64,000 nt of DNA from Qaidamihabitans albus (GTDB lineage: Bacteria; Actinomycetota; Actinomycetes; Mycobacteriales; Pseudonocardiaceae), in NCBI RefSeq assembly GCF_016464705.1, contig NZ_JAEHOB010000002.1:1-64000 (forward strand), in the 5' to 3' direction. This document shows, piece by piece, positions 50,403-59,102 of this stretch (positions within the stretch are counted from its first letter, which is position 1; each line of letters opens with the position of its first letter). The translations under genes were made by a program, and so were the position numbers. A model generated the notes under the pieces. The model did no database searches and had not been told where the DNA came from. It was given only the letters and a program-made list of their open reading frames with translations.

Positions 50403-52229
50403 ATGAACGACTTGGCGGAACTGGGCCAGCAGCTACGGGTGGACGCGGTCCGCGCTTCGGCGGCCGTCGAGTCGGGGCACCCGACGTCGTCGATGTCCGC
50501 CGCCGACCTGATGGCCGTCCTGCTGGCGAAGCACCTGCGTTATGACTTCGACACGACCCAGCATCCGGGCAACGACCACCTGATCTTCTCGAAGGGGCAC
50601 GCTTCCCCGCTGCTGTACGCGATGTTCACCGCGGCCGGCGCGATCTCGGACGAGGAGCTGCTCACCTACCGGACGGCGGGGAGCCGCCTGGAGGGCCATC
50701 CCACGCCGCAGCTCCCCGGCGTGGACGTGGCCACCGGCTCGCTCGGGCAGGGACTGCCGATCGGCACCGGGATCGCGATGGCGGGCCGGCACCTCGACGA
50801 GATCGACTACCGCGTGTGGGTGCTCTGCGGTGACAGCGAACTCGCCGAGGGCTCGATGTGGGAGGCGTTCGAACAAGCCGCGCACAGCGAGCTGGACAAC
50901 CTGATCGCGATCGTCGACGTCAACCGGCTCGGCCAGCGCGGCCCGACCAGGCACGGCTGGGACACCGCCGCCTACGCGCGGCGGATCAGCGCGTTCGGCT
51001 GGCACACCATCGAGATCGACGGGCATGACATCGACGCGATCGACCGCGCCTACGCCGAGGCACTGGCCACCACCGGGCGGCCGACCGCAATCCTGGCGCG
51101 CACGAGGAAGGGCCGCGGGGTCGCCGCGGTCGAGGACCAGGAAGGTGCGCACGGCAAGCCGCTGCCCGACACCGAGCAGGCCATCACCGAGCTCGGCGGC
51201 CGCCGCGAGATCCGGGTCCGGGTGGCCGACCCGCTGCCGGTTCCGGAGCGGAAGCCGCTCGACACCACCGCGCTGAAGACCACCGCCTACGAAATGGGTA
51301 CCGAGGTCGCCACCCGCACCGCGTTCGGCGAGGCGCTGGCCGCGCTCGGCGACGCCCGCTCGGACGTGGTGGCACTCGACGGCGAGGTCGCCGACTCGAC
51401 ACGGCTCGGCTACTTCGGGCAGGCGCACCCCGATCGCTTCTTCCAGTGCTACATCGCCGAGCAGCAACTGGTGGCGGCGGCGGTCGGCATGCAGGTGCGC
51501 GGCTGGATCCCCTACGTCGCGACGTTCGCGGCGTTCCTCAGCCGCGCGTACGACTTCCTGCGGATGGCCGCGGTCAGCGGCGCGGACCTGTGCGTCATGG
51601 GCTCCCACGCCGGGGTCTCCATCGGCAGGGACGGCCCCTCGCAGATGGGGCTGGAGGACATCGCCGCGTTCCGCGCCCTGTGGCGCAGCACGGTGCTGTA
51701 CCCGTGTGATGCGAACCAGACCGCGCATCTCACGGCGGCACTGGCCGACCTGTCGGGCATCTCCTACCTCCGCACCACGCGCGGCGACACGCCGGTCATC
51801 TACGGGCCGGACGACACCTTCCCGGTCGGCGGAAGCAAGGTGCTGCGCTCCTCCCCCGGCGACCGGGTCACGATCGTGGCGGCAGGCATCACCGTGCACG
51901 AGGCGCTGAGCGCGGCCGACCGGCTGGCCGACGCGGGCATCCCGGCAAGGGTGATCGACCTGTATTCGGTCAAGCCCGTCGACGTGGCGACCCTGCACGA
52001 GGCCGCGGCGGACACGGGCCGCATCCTCACCGTCGAAGATCACTGGCCGCAGGGCGGTCTCGGGGACGCGGTGTTCGACGCCTTCACCGACCTGGACCCT
52101 GTGCCGCGTTTCGCCAAGCTCGGCGTGCTCGCCCTGCCCGCTTCGGCCGCCCCGGACGAGCAGCTCCGGCACGCCGGGATCGACGCGGAGGCCATCACCG
52201 AGGCCGCCACGGCTCTCGCCGGGGAGTAA
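50403..52229 (+). CDS. Transketolase
   Basis: 608 residues in one chain. The thiamine-diphosphate region has ESGHPTSSMSAADLMAVL, SKGHASPLLYAM and the cofactor motif GDSELAEGSMWEA, then NRLGQRGP. The pyrimidine domain has MGTEVATRTAFGEALAALG and the catalytic-type TFAAFLSRAYDFLRMA, followed by the C-terminal domain (VTIVAAGITVHEALSAADRL). It is about 80 residues shorter than typical TktA, as in the short single-chain group. It transfers two-carbon units between sugar phosphates, or a related reaction. ATG 50403 has no strong ribosome site. The flanking genes give no pathway. Confidence 0.88.
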   Translation: MNDLAELGQQLRVDAVRASAAVESGHPTSSMSAADLMAVLLAKHLRYDFDTTQHPGNDHLIFSKGHASPLLYAMFTAAGAISDEELLTYRTAGSRLEGHPTPQLPGVDVATGSLGQGLPIGTGIAMAGRHLDEIDYRVWVLCGDSELAEGSMWEAFEQAAHSELDNLIAIVDVNRLGQRGPTRHGWDTAAYARRISAFGWHTIEIDGHDIDAIDRAYAEALATTGRPTAILARTRKGRGVAAVEDQEGAHGKPLPDTEQAITELGGRREIRVRVADPLPVPERKPLDTTALKTTAYEMGTEVATRTAFGEALAALGDARSDVVALDGEVADSTRLGYFGQAHPDRFFQCYIAEQQLVAAAVGMQVRGWIPYVATFAAFLSRAYDFLRMAAVSGADLCVMGSHAGVSIGRDGPSQMGLEDIAAFRALWRSTVLYPCDANQTAHLTAALADLSGISYLRTTRGDTPVIYGPDDTFPVGGSKVLRSSPGDRVTIVAAGITVHEALSAADRLADAGIPARVIDLYSVKPVDVATLHEAAADTGRILTVEDHWPQGGLGDAVFDAFTDLDPVPRFAKLGVLALPASAAPDEQLRHAGIDAEAITEAATALAGE

Positions 52230-52266
52230 GGGGTATATCCCGGGGCCGGGTGGGTACCTGGGACGT

Positions 52267-52704
52267 ATGGCCGAATTCGAGCATCAACGCGAAATTTCCG
52301 CCGACCCGCAGGCGGTCTTCGAAGTCGCGACGAGCATGCGGACACTGAGCAGCTGGGCACCCGAGGGAGTGGAGGTCGAGCAGGCCGACACCCCCGGCAA
52401 GCTGCACGCCTGGGTCTCCAGCGGCAGTGAGATCTACGACGCCGAGGGCTTCGTCAGCGTCGACCGCGACGAGCGGCGCCTGGAATGGGGCGGCACCGGC
52501 GACGAGGGCTACGACGGCTGGCTGCAGATCGACCCGGACGAGCGAGACTCGGAGCGGCACAGCATCGCCACCATGCACCTCACCTTCGCCGGTGAGCAGC
52601 CGGAGGCACTGGGCGGCGAGTTCACCGAGGAGGCCGACCGGCGGATCGAGCAGTCACTGGATCGCCTCGCCGCACTCGTGGCCGAGCGACTGGGAGGTGA
52701 GTGA
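52267..52704 (+). CDS. SRPBCC-family protein
   Basis: 145 residues with the START/polyketide cyclase-like fold: FEHQREISADPQAVFEVATSM at the start and a C-terminal amphipathic helix EEADRRIEQSLDRLAALVAERL. The cavity residues suggest binding of a small hydrophobic ligand; no catalytic set is recognised. Many such proteins in actinobacteria are uncharacterised. Its stop overlaps the start of the epimerase by one base, so the pair is co-translated. Confidence 0.8.
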   Translation: MAEFEHQREISADPQAVFEVATSMRTLSSWAPEGVEVEQADTPGKLHAWVSSGSEIYDAEGFVSVDRDERRLEWGGTGDEGYDGWLQIDPDERDSERHSIATMHLTFAGEQPEALGGEFTEEADRRIEQSLDRLAALVAERLGGE

Positions 52705-53774
52705 TGAGCGACGGACTCCGGGTGGTCGTCACGGGAGCGACCGGCAACATCGGCACCAGCGTGGTCGAGGCGCTCAGCCAGGACCCGCGGGTGGGCTCCA
52801 TCGTCGGCATCGCTCGCAGGCAGCCGGAATGGTCGTTGCCCAAGCTGGAGATCGCCACCCTCGACCTCGCCGCCGACCCTCCCGGCGAACGGCTCGACGC
52901 GCTGTTCACCGGCGCCGACGTGGTGATCCATCTGGCGTGGCTGTTCCAGCCGACGCACGACCCGGTCACGACCTGGCGGGCCAACGTACTGGGCAGCGTG
53001 CGGGTCTTCGACGCCGTCGCCCGCTGCGAGGTGCCCACGCTCGTTTACTCGTCGTCGGTGGGCGCCTACTCGCCGGGGCCGAAGGATCGCCGGGTCGACG
53101 AGCACTGGCCGACGCACGGCTGGCCCGAGGCCGCCTACACCCGCGAGAAGGCGTACCTGGAACGGGTGCTGGACGGGTTCGGGCGGGCGAACCCGCAGAC
53201 CCGGCTGGTGCGCATTCGCCCGGCGTTCGTGTTCAAGCGGGAGTCCGCCTCACAGCAGCGCAGGCTCTTCGCCGGCCCGCTGCTCCCGACCGGCCTCGTC
53301 CGGCCGGGCTTCGTTCCGGTCGTACCCGACCTGCCCGGGCTGCGCGTGCAGGCCGTGCACTCCGCCGATATCGGCGAAGCCTTCCGGCTGGCCGCGCTGA
53401 ACCCGGTCCGTGGCGCGTTCAACGTCGCCGCGGAGCCGGTGGTGGACGCGTCGCTGTTCGCGGAGCTGCTGCACGCGCGTACCGTGCGGATGCCCGCGTG
53501 GCCCGCCAGGGCCGCGCTGTCCGCGGCGTGGCGGCTGCACGCGCTGCCCGCCTCGCCCGGCCTGTTCGACGCGGTACTCCGGCTGCCGTTGATGGACACC
53601 ACGCGCGCGAAGACCGACCTGGCGTGGACGCCGCGGTACACGGCGTCGGAGGCCGTCGCGGAGTTCCTCACCGGCCTGCGCGAGGAGGCCGGGATGCCGA
53701 CGCCGCCACTCGCGAAACCCTCGCGCGGCGACCGGCTCCGCGAGCTGAGCAAGGGCGTCGGCAGCCGACCCTGA
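52704..53774 (+). CDS. NAD-dependent epimerase/dehydratase (extended SDR)
   Basis: 356 residues. The Rossmann motif is VVVTGATGNIGTSVVEAL, and the catalytic region shows VYSSSVGAYSPG with the distant AAYTREKAYLERVLDGF supplying Tyr-x3-Lys. The C-terminal third (RVQAVHSADIGEAFRLAALN) is typical of the NmrA/epimerase-like SDRs acting on nucleotide sugars or lipids. ATG 52704 has GGGAGG 7 nt upstream inside the SRPBCC gene. The pair may process one small hydrophobic substrate (inference). Confidence 0.85.
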   Translation: MSDGLRVVVTGATGNIGTSVVEALSQDPRVGSIVGIARRQPEWSLPKLEIATLDLAADPPGERLDALFTGADVVIHLAWLFQPTHDPVTTWRANVLGSVRVFDAVARCEVPTLVYSSSVGAYSPGPKDRRVDEHWPTHGWPEAAYTREKAYLERVLDGFGRANPQTRLVRIRPAFVFKRESASQQRRLFAGPLLPTGLVRPGFVPVVPDLPGLRVQAVHSADIGEAFRLAALNPVRGAFNVAAEPVVDASLFAELLHARTVRMPAWPARAALSAAWRLHALPASPGLFDAVLRLPLMDTTRAKTDLAWTPRYTASEAVAEFLTGLREEAGMPTPPLAKPSRGDRLRELSKGVGSRP

Positions 53775-53775
53775 G

Positions 53776-54951
53776 TCACGCCCGGCGGTAGGGCGCGGTG
53801 GTGATGTCGGCGCCGCCGCCCTGCCAGCCTGCTTCGAGACCCTGCAGCGTCACCGTGCGGCTGATGTCGCTGGGCGTGACGATGCCGACCAGCTCGTCGC
53901 CCTCGAACACGAGCGCCCGGCCGTCGGTGCAGCCGCTGAGCCGTTCCAGGAGGTTCGTCAGCCGCTCACCGGGTTCGGCGAGCGGGATCTCCTCCGGCGG
54001 GCACGCGACGTCCTGCAGCGTGGTCGTGTCCCGGCGGTCGGGGGCGACCGACTTGAGCCGGTTGAGTGTGATCAGTCCCTGCAGCCGCCCTTCGGGACCG
54101 AGCAGCGGGAACGCCGAATGGCGACGGGCCAGCGCGACGTCGCGGAGGAAGTCGCCGACGCTCATCCGCCCGTCGGCGGTGTCCGGATCGCGGCTCATCA
54201 CATCGCCGACGCGCACACCGGCCAGCGCCGACGTCACCTCCGTCTGGCGTTCCTCGGCGCTGGCCATGCTGGCGATGAACAGGCCGATCAGAATCCACCA
54301 CAGGCCGTCGCCGAAGCCCGCGAACAGCAGTCGCCACGCGCCGAGGAACACCAGCGCGAAACCGAACCCACGGCCGGCCCGTGCGCTCCAGATCGCCGCG
54401 CGGGTACGGTCGCCGCGCCATGCCCACAGCGCGGCCCGCAGGATCCGGCCGCCGTCCAGCGGCGCGGCCGGAACGAGGTTGAACACCGCGAGCACGACGT
54501 TGATCACCGCCAGGTAGGTGGGCACCGCCGTGACGAGCGGGTCGGCCCCGGCCAGGACGGTGAGCCAGGTGACGAGGCCGAACACGGCGGCCACGAGCAC
54601 GCTCATCAGCGGACCGGCAGCCGCAATGCGGAGATCGCTCCCGGGCGAGCGGGCCTCGCCGCGCAGCCGTGCGACGCCACCGAGCAGCCAGAGCGTGATC
54701 TCGTCGGCAGGCACGTCGTGCCTTCGCGCGACGACCGCGTGGGACAGCTCGTGCGCCAGCAGCGACGCCAGGAACAACAGGGCCGCGATGGTGGCGGCCA
54801 GCAGGTAGACAACTGTCGGATAGCCGGGCAGAAGCGCCGGCCAGCGCGCCAGGCCGAGGCCGAAGACGAGTACCGCGAGGATGCCGAGGACGCTCCAGTG
54901 CACGCCCACGCGAACCCCGCCGATGCGGCCGAGTTTGATCGTCGGGTTCAT
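53776..54951 (-). CDS. Site-2 protease-type M50 peptidase with CBS domains
   Basis: 391 residues. Membrane helices flank the zinc site HELSH at 67-71 and the second motif APLDGGRILRAALW. Two CBS modules follow (about 245-385: RVGDVMSRDPDTADGRMSVGDF and GLITLNRLKSVAPDRR, then VFEGDELVGIVTPSDISRTV). The opening KLGRIGGVRVGVHWSVLGIL is typical of the actinobacterial Rip3-like group. It should cleave membrane proteins within the bilayer, with the CBS pair sensing nucleotides or ions. ATG 54951. It is convergent with the epimerase with one base between stops. Confidence 0.9.
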   Translation of the reverse strand: MNPTIKLGRIGGVRVGVHWSVLGILAVLVFGLGLARWPALLPGYPTVVYLLAATIAALLFLASLLAHELSHAVVARRHDVPADEITLWLLGGVARLRGEARSPGSDLRIAAAGPLMSVLVAAVFGLVTWLTVLAGADPLVTAVPTYLAVINVVLAVFNLVPAAPLDGGRILRAALWAWRGDRTRAAIWSARAGRGFGFALVFLGAWRLLFAGFGDGLWWILIGLFIASMASAEERQTEVTSALAGVRVGDVMSRDPDTADGRMSVGDFLRDVALARRHSAFPLLGPEGRLQGLITLNRLKSVAPDRRDTTTLQDVACPPEEIPLAEPGERLTNLLERLSGCTDGRALVFEGDELVGIVTPSDISRTVTLQGLEAGWQGGGADITTAPYRRA

Positions 54952-55076
54952 CAGCTGCCTTCCCGTCGACGTCTGTTTTCGGCTACCCGTGGCGGGTTAC
55001 GGCAAACCGGACACCGCGGTTAGGGCCCTGCGCCGCTGGCAATCCGATGAACAACAGCGACGAAGGGTGTGGCGTG

Positions 55077-55301
55077 ATGGCGCAGCGGAACCTGGACACG
55101 ATGACGATGGCGGAACTCGCCGAGGAGGCGCACCGCGTGGGCATCCAGAACGTCGAGCACATGAGCACGGAGGAGCTACGGGAGGCGATCGAGCAGCAGA
55201 AGGAGACGAACGCGGTACAGCCACCTCTGCGCGAGGACGAGGAGTACAACGAGCGGGGCGAGAGCAGCATGCCGCCGGGATGGGAGAACTTCCCTGGCTA
55301 G
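55077..55301 (+). CDS. Small SAP/Rho-N-like protein
   Basis: 74 residues. LDTMTMAELAEEAHRVGIQN and VEHMSTEELREAIEQQK form two short helices like the N-terminal domain of Rho or SAP motifs, which bind nucleic acids. The tail is acidic and Pro-rich (YNERGESSMPPGWENFPG). GAAGGG lies 9 nt before ATG 55077; ATG 55047 is an alternative that lacks a site. Similar short proteins cluster with stress genes in actinobacteria. Function unknown. Confidence 0.65.
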   Translation: MAQRNLDTMTMAELAEEAHRVGIQNVEHMSTEELREAIEQQKETNAVQPPLREDEEYNERGESSMPPGWENFPG

Positions 55302-55353
55302 CCAGCGCGTCGTCCCCGGTTTGCCTGTCGTCACGCGGGGCTAACCCCTGAAC

Positions 55354-55629
55354 ATGGCAACCGATCGACCACAGCCGGGGAAGAACCGGCACGCGGCGGA
55401 GGTGGGTCCGGCTCACTACGACCGGTCGACCGTGGCGTACGCGCTGTCGGCGGGCCCGTGGCGGGACTGGGACGAGTTGCTGCAGTGGCTGCGCGGCGAC
55501 GGTCCGGGCGCATCCGGGCTCACTCCGGACGAGCTGCGTGGCCTGCGGCAGGACGCGGAGCGCGCGTGCGAGCGTGGAGCGCCGTTCAGCGGTGACCTCG
55601 ACCGGATGTGGGCCGAGTTGCACCGCTGA
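55354..55629 (+). CDS. Small hypothetical protein
   Basis: 91 residues, soluble, Trp-rich: STVAYALSAGPWRDWDELLQ, then LTPDELRGLRQDAERACERG and LDRMWAELHR. Codon usage matches neighbours. No clear ribosome binding site precedes ATG 55354. No family recognised. It lies 52 nt after the SAP-like gene on the same strand and may share its transcript. Confidence 0.6.
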   Translation: MATDRPQPGKNRHAAEVGPAHYDRSTVAYALSAGPWRDWDELLQWLRGDGPGASGLTPDELRGLRQDAERACERGAPFSGDLDRMWAELHR

Positions 55630-55667
55630 ACGGCCCTGAACGGTAGCGACAGCGCCGGAGACGCCGG

Positions 55668-55985
55668 TCAGCTTCCCCGGTTCTCGCCGAGTTCCTCGAC
55701 GATCGGATGGCTGGAGACGTCCTTCTCCTGCTGGCTCAGCCCCGGCTTGACATGCCGCCTCCGCCGCTCCGCCGTGCCGGAGTCCGGTGGCCCGGGGTCG
55801 AGCGGCACGGAGTTCTCGACCTCGTCGAGGTTCGAGTACTCGACCGGCGGGATGGAGCTCAGCGCCCGGATCGTGTCGCCGTCCGCACCGGCCCGCTCCG
55901 CGTCGCGCACCAGCTCGTCCTTCTGTGCCGGGAAGTCCGCGTCGGACAGGGCTGTTCGCAGCCGCTCCACATCGGTCGTCGCCAT
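55668..55985 (-). CDS. DUF2795-domain protein
   Basis: 105 residues. VERLRTALSDADFPAQKDELVRDAERAGA and DTIRALSSIPPVEYSNLDEV match the DUF2795 pattern, a small helical domain of unknown function frequent in actinobacteria. The C-terminal 45 residues are charged and Pro-rich. GGAGG precedes ATG 55985 by 8 nt. It converges with the two small genes to its left; the three may form a stress-related set, but nothing proves this. Confidence 0.75.
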   Translation of the reverse strand: MATTDVERLRTALSDADFPAQKDELVRDAERAGADGDTIRALSSIPPVEYSNLDEVENSVPLDPGPPDSGTAERRRRHVKPGLSQQEKDVSSHPIVEELGENRGS

Positions 55986-56068
55986 TGGTGTCACCTCCGT
56001 CCGCCTGGCTACCCGGACACGGCCACCCGGAAACTCGTCCATAGTGGACACATCGGGGGACGGCCCGG

Positions 56069-57409
56069 TCACGAGTACTCGTCGTCCGGCGCCGCCCGCG
56101 CCAGCCTCGCGAGCACGTCGAGCGCGGCGGCCAGGGTCGCGGCGGGCGGAGCGGACAGCGCCAGCCGCACCGCGCTCGGCGCCCGGCCCGAGCCGACCGC
56201 GAAAGCGCCCGCCGGGGTGACCGCGATTCCCCGCCGCGCCGCGGCCGCGACGAAGGTCTCCGCCCGCCACGGCGGCGGCAGCTCCCACCAGCAGTGGTAG
56301 GCACCCGGGTCGGCCCGGACGGTGAAGCCCCCGAGCCGGTCCCGCACGATCTCCTGCCTGGCGGCGGCGTCTCCCAGCTTCGCCCGCTGCACGGCGGCCG
56401 CCGTGCCGTCCCCGATCCAGCGGGTCGCCGCCTCCAGGGCGAACCCCGGCGCCGCCCACCCTCCCGAACGCAGCGCCGCGGCGAGGCGGTCCACGCCGCC
56501 GGCCGGCGCGACGGCGAAACCGACGGAAAGGCCCGGCGCCAGCCGTTTGGACAGGCTGTCGACCAGCACCGTGCGCTCCGGCGCGTACGCCGCGAGCGGC
56601 GGTTCCTCGCGCAGGAACGCGTAGATGGTGTCCTCGACGGCCGGGACGTCCAGTTCCCGCAGGGTCGCGGCGACGGCCGCGCGCCGTCCCGGCGGCATCG
56701 TGACGCCGAGCGGGTTGTGCAGTGTCGGCTGGAGGTACACGGCGCGCAGCGGCCCGGCACGGTGAGCCGCCACGAGGGCATCCGGCACGAGGCCCTCGTC
56801 GTCGGTGGCCAGCGGCACGAGCGTGACGCCCAGCCGTGCCGCGATCCCCTTCACCACCGGGTACGTGAGTGCCTCGACCCCGAGCCGCCCGCCTGCCGGC
56901 ACGAGCGCGGCGATCGCGGCCGCGATCGCCTGCCTGCCGTTGCCGGCGAACAGCACCCTTTCCTCGTCCGGGGTCCAGCCCGCGCGGGCGAGCAGCCCGG
57001 CGGCCGCCGCGCGGGACCGCGGCGTGCCGGCGACCCCGGCCGGCCGCAGTGCGGCGCCGAGGGCGTCCGGCCGGGCGAGGCCGTCCAGCACTCGTGCGAG
57101 CAGCTCCGGCTGGCCGGGCAGCACCGGGAAGTTCAGCTCCAGATCCACCCCGGCCGGGGCGGGCTCGGCCAGCGCGAGATCCGGCGGCGGCTGTGCCGCC
57201 CGCACGTAGGTGCCCCGGCCCACCTCCCCGACGACCAGCCCGCGCCGCGTCAGTTCGCCGTACACCCGCGCCGCCGTGGAGCTCGCGATGCCGTGCCGGC
57301 GCGCGAACCGGCGCTGCGGTGGCAGCCGGTCGCCCGCCGCGAGCCTGCCGGCGGCGATGTCGGCGGCGACACGGTCCGCTATCGCCCGGTAGTCGTCCAT
57401 CCTGCCCAT
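56069..57409 (-). CDS. MocR-type GntR/aminotransferase regulator
   Basis: 446 residues. The N-terminal GntR helix-turn-helix (about 1-75: AADIAAGRLAAGDRLPPQRR, then TAARVYGELTRRGLVVGEVG) is fused to a fold-type I aminotransferase domain with the PLP lysine in VLVDSLSKRLAPGLSVGFA and the Asn/Tyr pair in TLHNPLGVTMPPGRR. MocR proteins sense PLP-amino acid adducts and control amine or vitamin B6 genes. ATG 57409 is chosen, with ATG 57400 possible. It is divergent from a hydrolase, and ATTGCAC direct repeats between them are probable binding sites. Confidence 0.85.
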   Translation of the reverse strand: MGRMDDYRAIADRVAADIAAGRLAAGDRLPPQRRFARRHGIASSTAARVYGELTRRGLVVGEVGRGTYVRAAQPPPDLALAEPAPAGVDLELNFPVLPGQPELLARVLDGLARPDALGAALRPAGVAGTPRSRAAAAGLLARAGWTPDEERVLFAGNGRQAIAAAIAALVPAGGRLGVEALTYPVVKGIAARLGVTLVPLATDDEGLVPDALVAAHRAGPLRAVYLQPTLHNPLGVTMPPGRRAAVAATLRELDVPAVEDTIYAFLREEPPLAAYAPERTVLVDSLSKRLAPGLSVGFAVAPAGGVDRLAAALRSGGWAAPGFALEAATRWIGDGTAAAVQRAKLGDAAARQEIVRDRLGGFTVRADPGAYHCWWELPPPWRAETFVAAAARRGIAVTPAGAFAVGSGRAPSAVRLALSAPPAATLAAALDVLARLARAAPDDEYS

Positions 57410-57413
57410 CCGA

Positions 57414-57443
57414 ATTGCACCGAGGACATTGTTTCTATTGCAC
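57414..57443. promoter_or_regulatory. ATTGCAC direct repeats, probable MocR sites
   Basis: ATTGCAC occurs at 57414-57420 and 57437-57443, 23 bp apart, in the region shared by the MocR gene and the divergent hydrolase. MocR/PdxR proteins bind direct repeats spaced about two helical turns. The second repeat contains the -35 box of the hydrolase promoter. Confidence 0.6.
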
Positions 57444-57466
57444 TGAGATAATGCTCTCGATAGTGT
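57438..57466 (+). promoter_or_regulatory. Candidate promoter of the alpha/beta hydrolase
   Basis: TTGCAC (57438-57443) and TAGTGT (57461-57466) are separated by 17 bp, 30 nt before the start codon. The -35 lies within a MocR-like repeat. Confidence 0.5.
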
Positions 57467-57495
57467 CGGGTGGTCAACCACGAAAGGGAACGGGC

Positions 57496-58293
57496 ATGAA
57501 CGTGGCCAGGGTCAACGAGATCACCGTCGGGTACGACGACCAGGGCGGCGGCGACCCGCTCGTGCTGGTCCACGGTCACCCGTTCGACCGTTCGATGTGG
57601 CGGCCGCAGATCGACCACCTCAGCCGGGCCGGCCATCGGGTGATCGCCCCCGACCTGCGCGGCTACGGCGAGACGACCGTGGTCGCGGGCAGCACGCCGT
57701 TCGAGACGTTCGCCCGCGACATCACCGGCCTGCTCGACCACCTCGGCATCGGCACGTTCGCCCTCGGCGGCCTCTCCATGGGCGGCCAGATCGCGCTCGA
57801 ACTGCACCGGCTGTTCCCGGACCGGATCCGTGCGCTGCTGCTCGCCGACACCTCGGCGCGGGCGGAGACGCCGCAGGGCCGGGCATGGCGGCACGACCTC
57901 GCCGACCGGCTGGTGCGCGAGGGGATGGCCCCGTACGCGGCCGAGGTGCTGCCCAAGATGGTGGCACCGCACAACATCCGCACGCTGCCGGACGTCGCCG
58001 AACACGTGCTCGGCATGATGCGCGCGACCTCGCCGGAGGGTGCCGCGGCCGCCCTGCGCGGCCGGGCGGAGCGGCCGGACTACGTGGACATGCTCGCGGA
58101 GATCGCCGTGCCGACGCTGGTCGTGGTCGGCGCCGACGACGAGTTCACCCCCGTCGATGTCGCCGAGTCCGTGCACGAGCGCATCCCTGGCGCCACACTG
58201 GCCGTCATCGAAGGCGCGGCGCACATGCCGAACCTGGAGCGTCCCGACGAGTTCAACCGTGCACTGCACGCGCTCCTCATGTCCGCCTCGTAG
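57496..58293 (+). CDS. Alpha/beta-hydrolase
   Basis: 265 residues. The oxyanion region is LVHGHPFDRSMW, the nucleophile elbow GLSMGGQ, the acid GADDEFTP and the histidine GAAHMPNLE, so the triad is complete. The lid region (about 120-185) is short and helical. Esterase, lactonase or C-C hydrolase activity cannot be told apart. ATG 57496 has AAAGGGAACGGGC upstream. Control by the divergent MocR protein suggests an amine- or amino-acid-linked substrate (inference). Confidence 0.85.
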   Translation: MNVARVNEITVGYDDQGGGDPLVLVHGHPFDRSMWRPQIDHLSRAGHRVIAPDLRGYGETTVVAGSTPFETFARDITGLLDHLGIGTFALGGLSMGGQIALELHRLFPDRIRALLLADTSARAETPQGRAWRHDLADRLVREGMAPYAAEVLPKMVAPHNIRTLPDVAEHVLGMMRATSPEGAAAALRGRAERPDYVDMLAEIAVPTLVVVGADDEFTPVDVAESVHERIPGATLAVIEGAAHMPNLERPDEFNRALHALLMSAS

Positions 58294-58525
58294 GCACCTC
58301 CGTGAGGCGCCTGTCCACAACGGACTTCGGCGTGGGCGCCGCACAGGCCCGGTGATTACCTTTCGTTGCGGGGACAACACTTCCCGTAGTTAAGCGCTCG
58401 CGAGGCCGAATAGCCTCGCACAGCCCTCTCAAGTTTTGGGAAGAATACCCGAATGTCGCCCCATCGGGTGGTGCTCTACGGTAGACAGAGCGCCGCTGCG
58501 CCTCCGAGCACGAAAGGTCTTCCCG

Positions 58526-59080
58526 GTGAACGACGACGTGTCGGTGACCAGGCTCTCCGACGACGGGTGGAACGAGCGGGTTCCCCCGGCGCCGCGGTCG
58601 CGCCTGCGTGTGTTCGCCGTCATGACCGCCGTCGTGATCGGCTGCGGAGTGGCCGCGTTCCTCGTCAAGACGGTGCCCGGCGACAACGACCGGCAGGTCG
58701 ACCGGCCCGACGAGGTCCGGGTCATCACGTTCCCCGATCGCACCCCGGGCGTGGACGTCACGCTCACCTCGACGCCCGCGGCCACGCTCACCGGCACCAC
58801 CAGCCGTAGCACGGAGACGACCACGACCAGCTCCGAAACCTCCAGCGAGACGGAACCGAGCTCGCGGACCGAGGAGGAGACGTCCACCTCGGCGACCGAG
58901 GACTCCAGCACGGCGCCCGGCACGACCCAGCCCTCACGCACCGGCTCGGAGCAGCCGACCAGCCCGCCGCGCACCTCGGCACCGCCGACCACCTCCAGCG
59001 AACCGGGCGGCGGCGGTGACGGCGGTGATGACGACGACGATGACGACGGCGGCTGCCGGTGGATCTGGCCGTTCTGCTGA
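58526..59080 (+). CDS. Single-pass Ser/Thr-rich protein with Asp tract and Cys tail
   Basis: 184 residues. A short cytoplasmic head (NDDVSVTRLSDDGWNERVPP) is followed by one membrane helix (about 31-52, LRVFAVMTAVVIGCGVAAFL). The outer part is a 100-residue Ser/Thr/Glu-rich stalk (RSTETTTTSSETSSETEPSS) likely to be O-glycosylated. It ends with seven aspartates and the unusual GGCRWIWPFC. The terminal two-cysteine aromatic motif could form a small loop; no family recognised. GAAAGG is 8 nt before GTG 58526. A 7-bp hairpin (58400-58419, loop CGAATA) lies upstream in the 232-bp gap. Confidence 0.7.
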   Translation: MNDDVSVTRLSDDGWNERVPPAPRSRLRVFAVMTAVVIGCGVAAFLVKTVPGDNDRQVDRPDEVRVITFPDRTPGVDVTLTSTPAATLTGTTSRSTETTTTSSETSSETEPSSRTEEETSTSATEDSSTAPGTTQPSRTGSEQPTSPPRTSAPPTTSSEPGGGGDGGDDDDDDDGGCRWIWPFC

Positions 59081-59102
59081 GGCCCGCGCGGCCGGGACGG
59101 CG

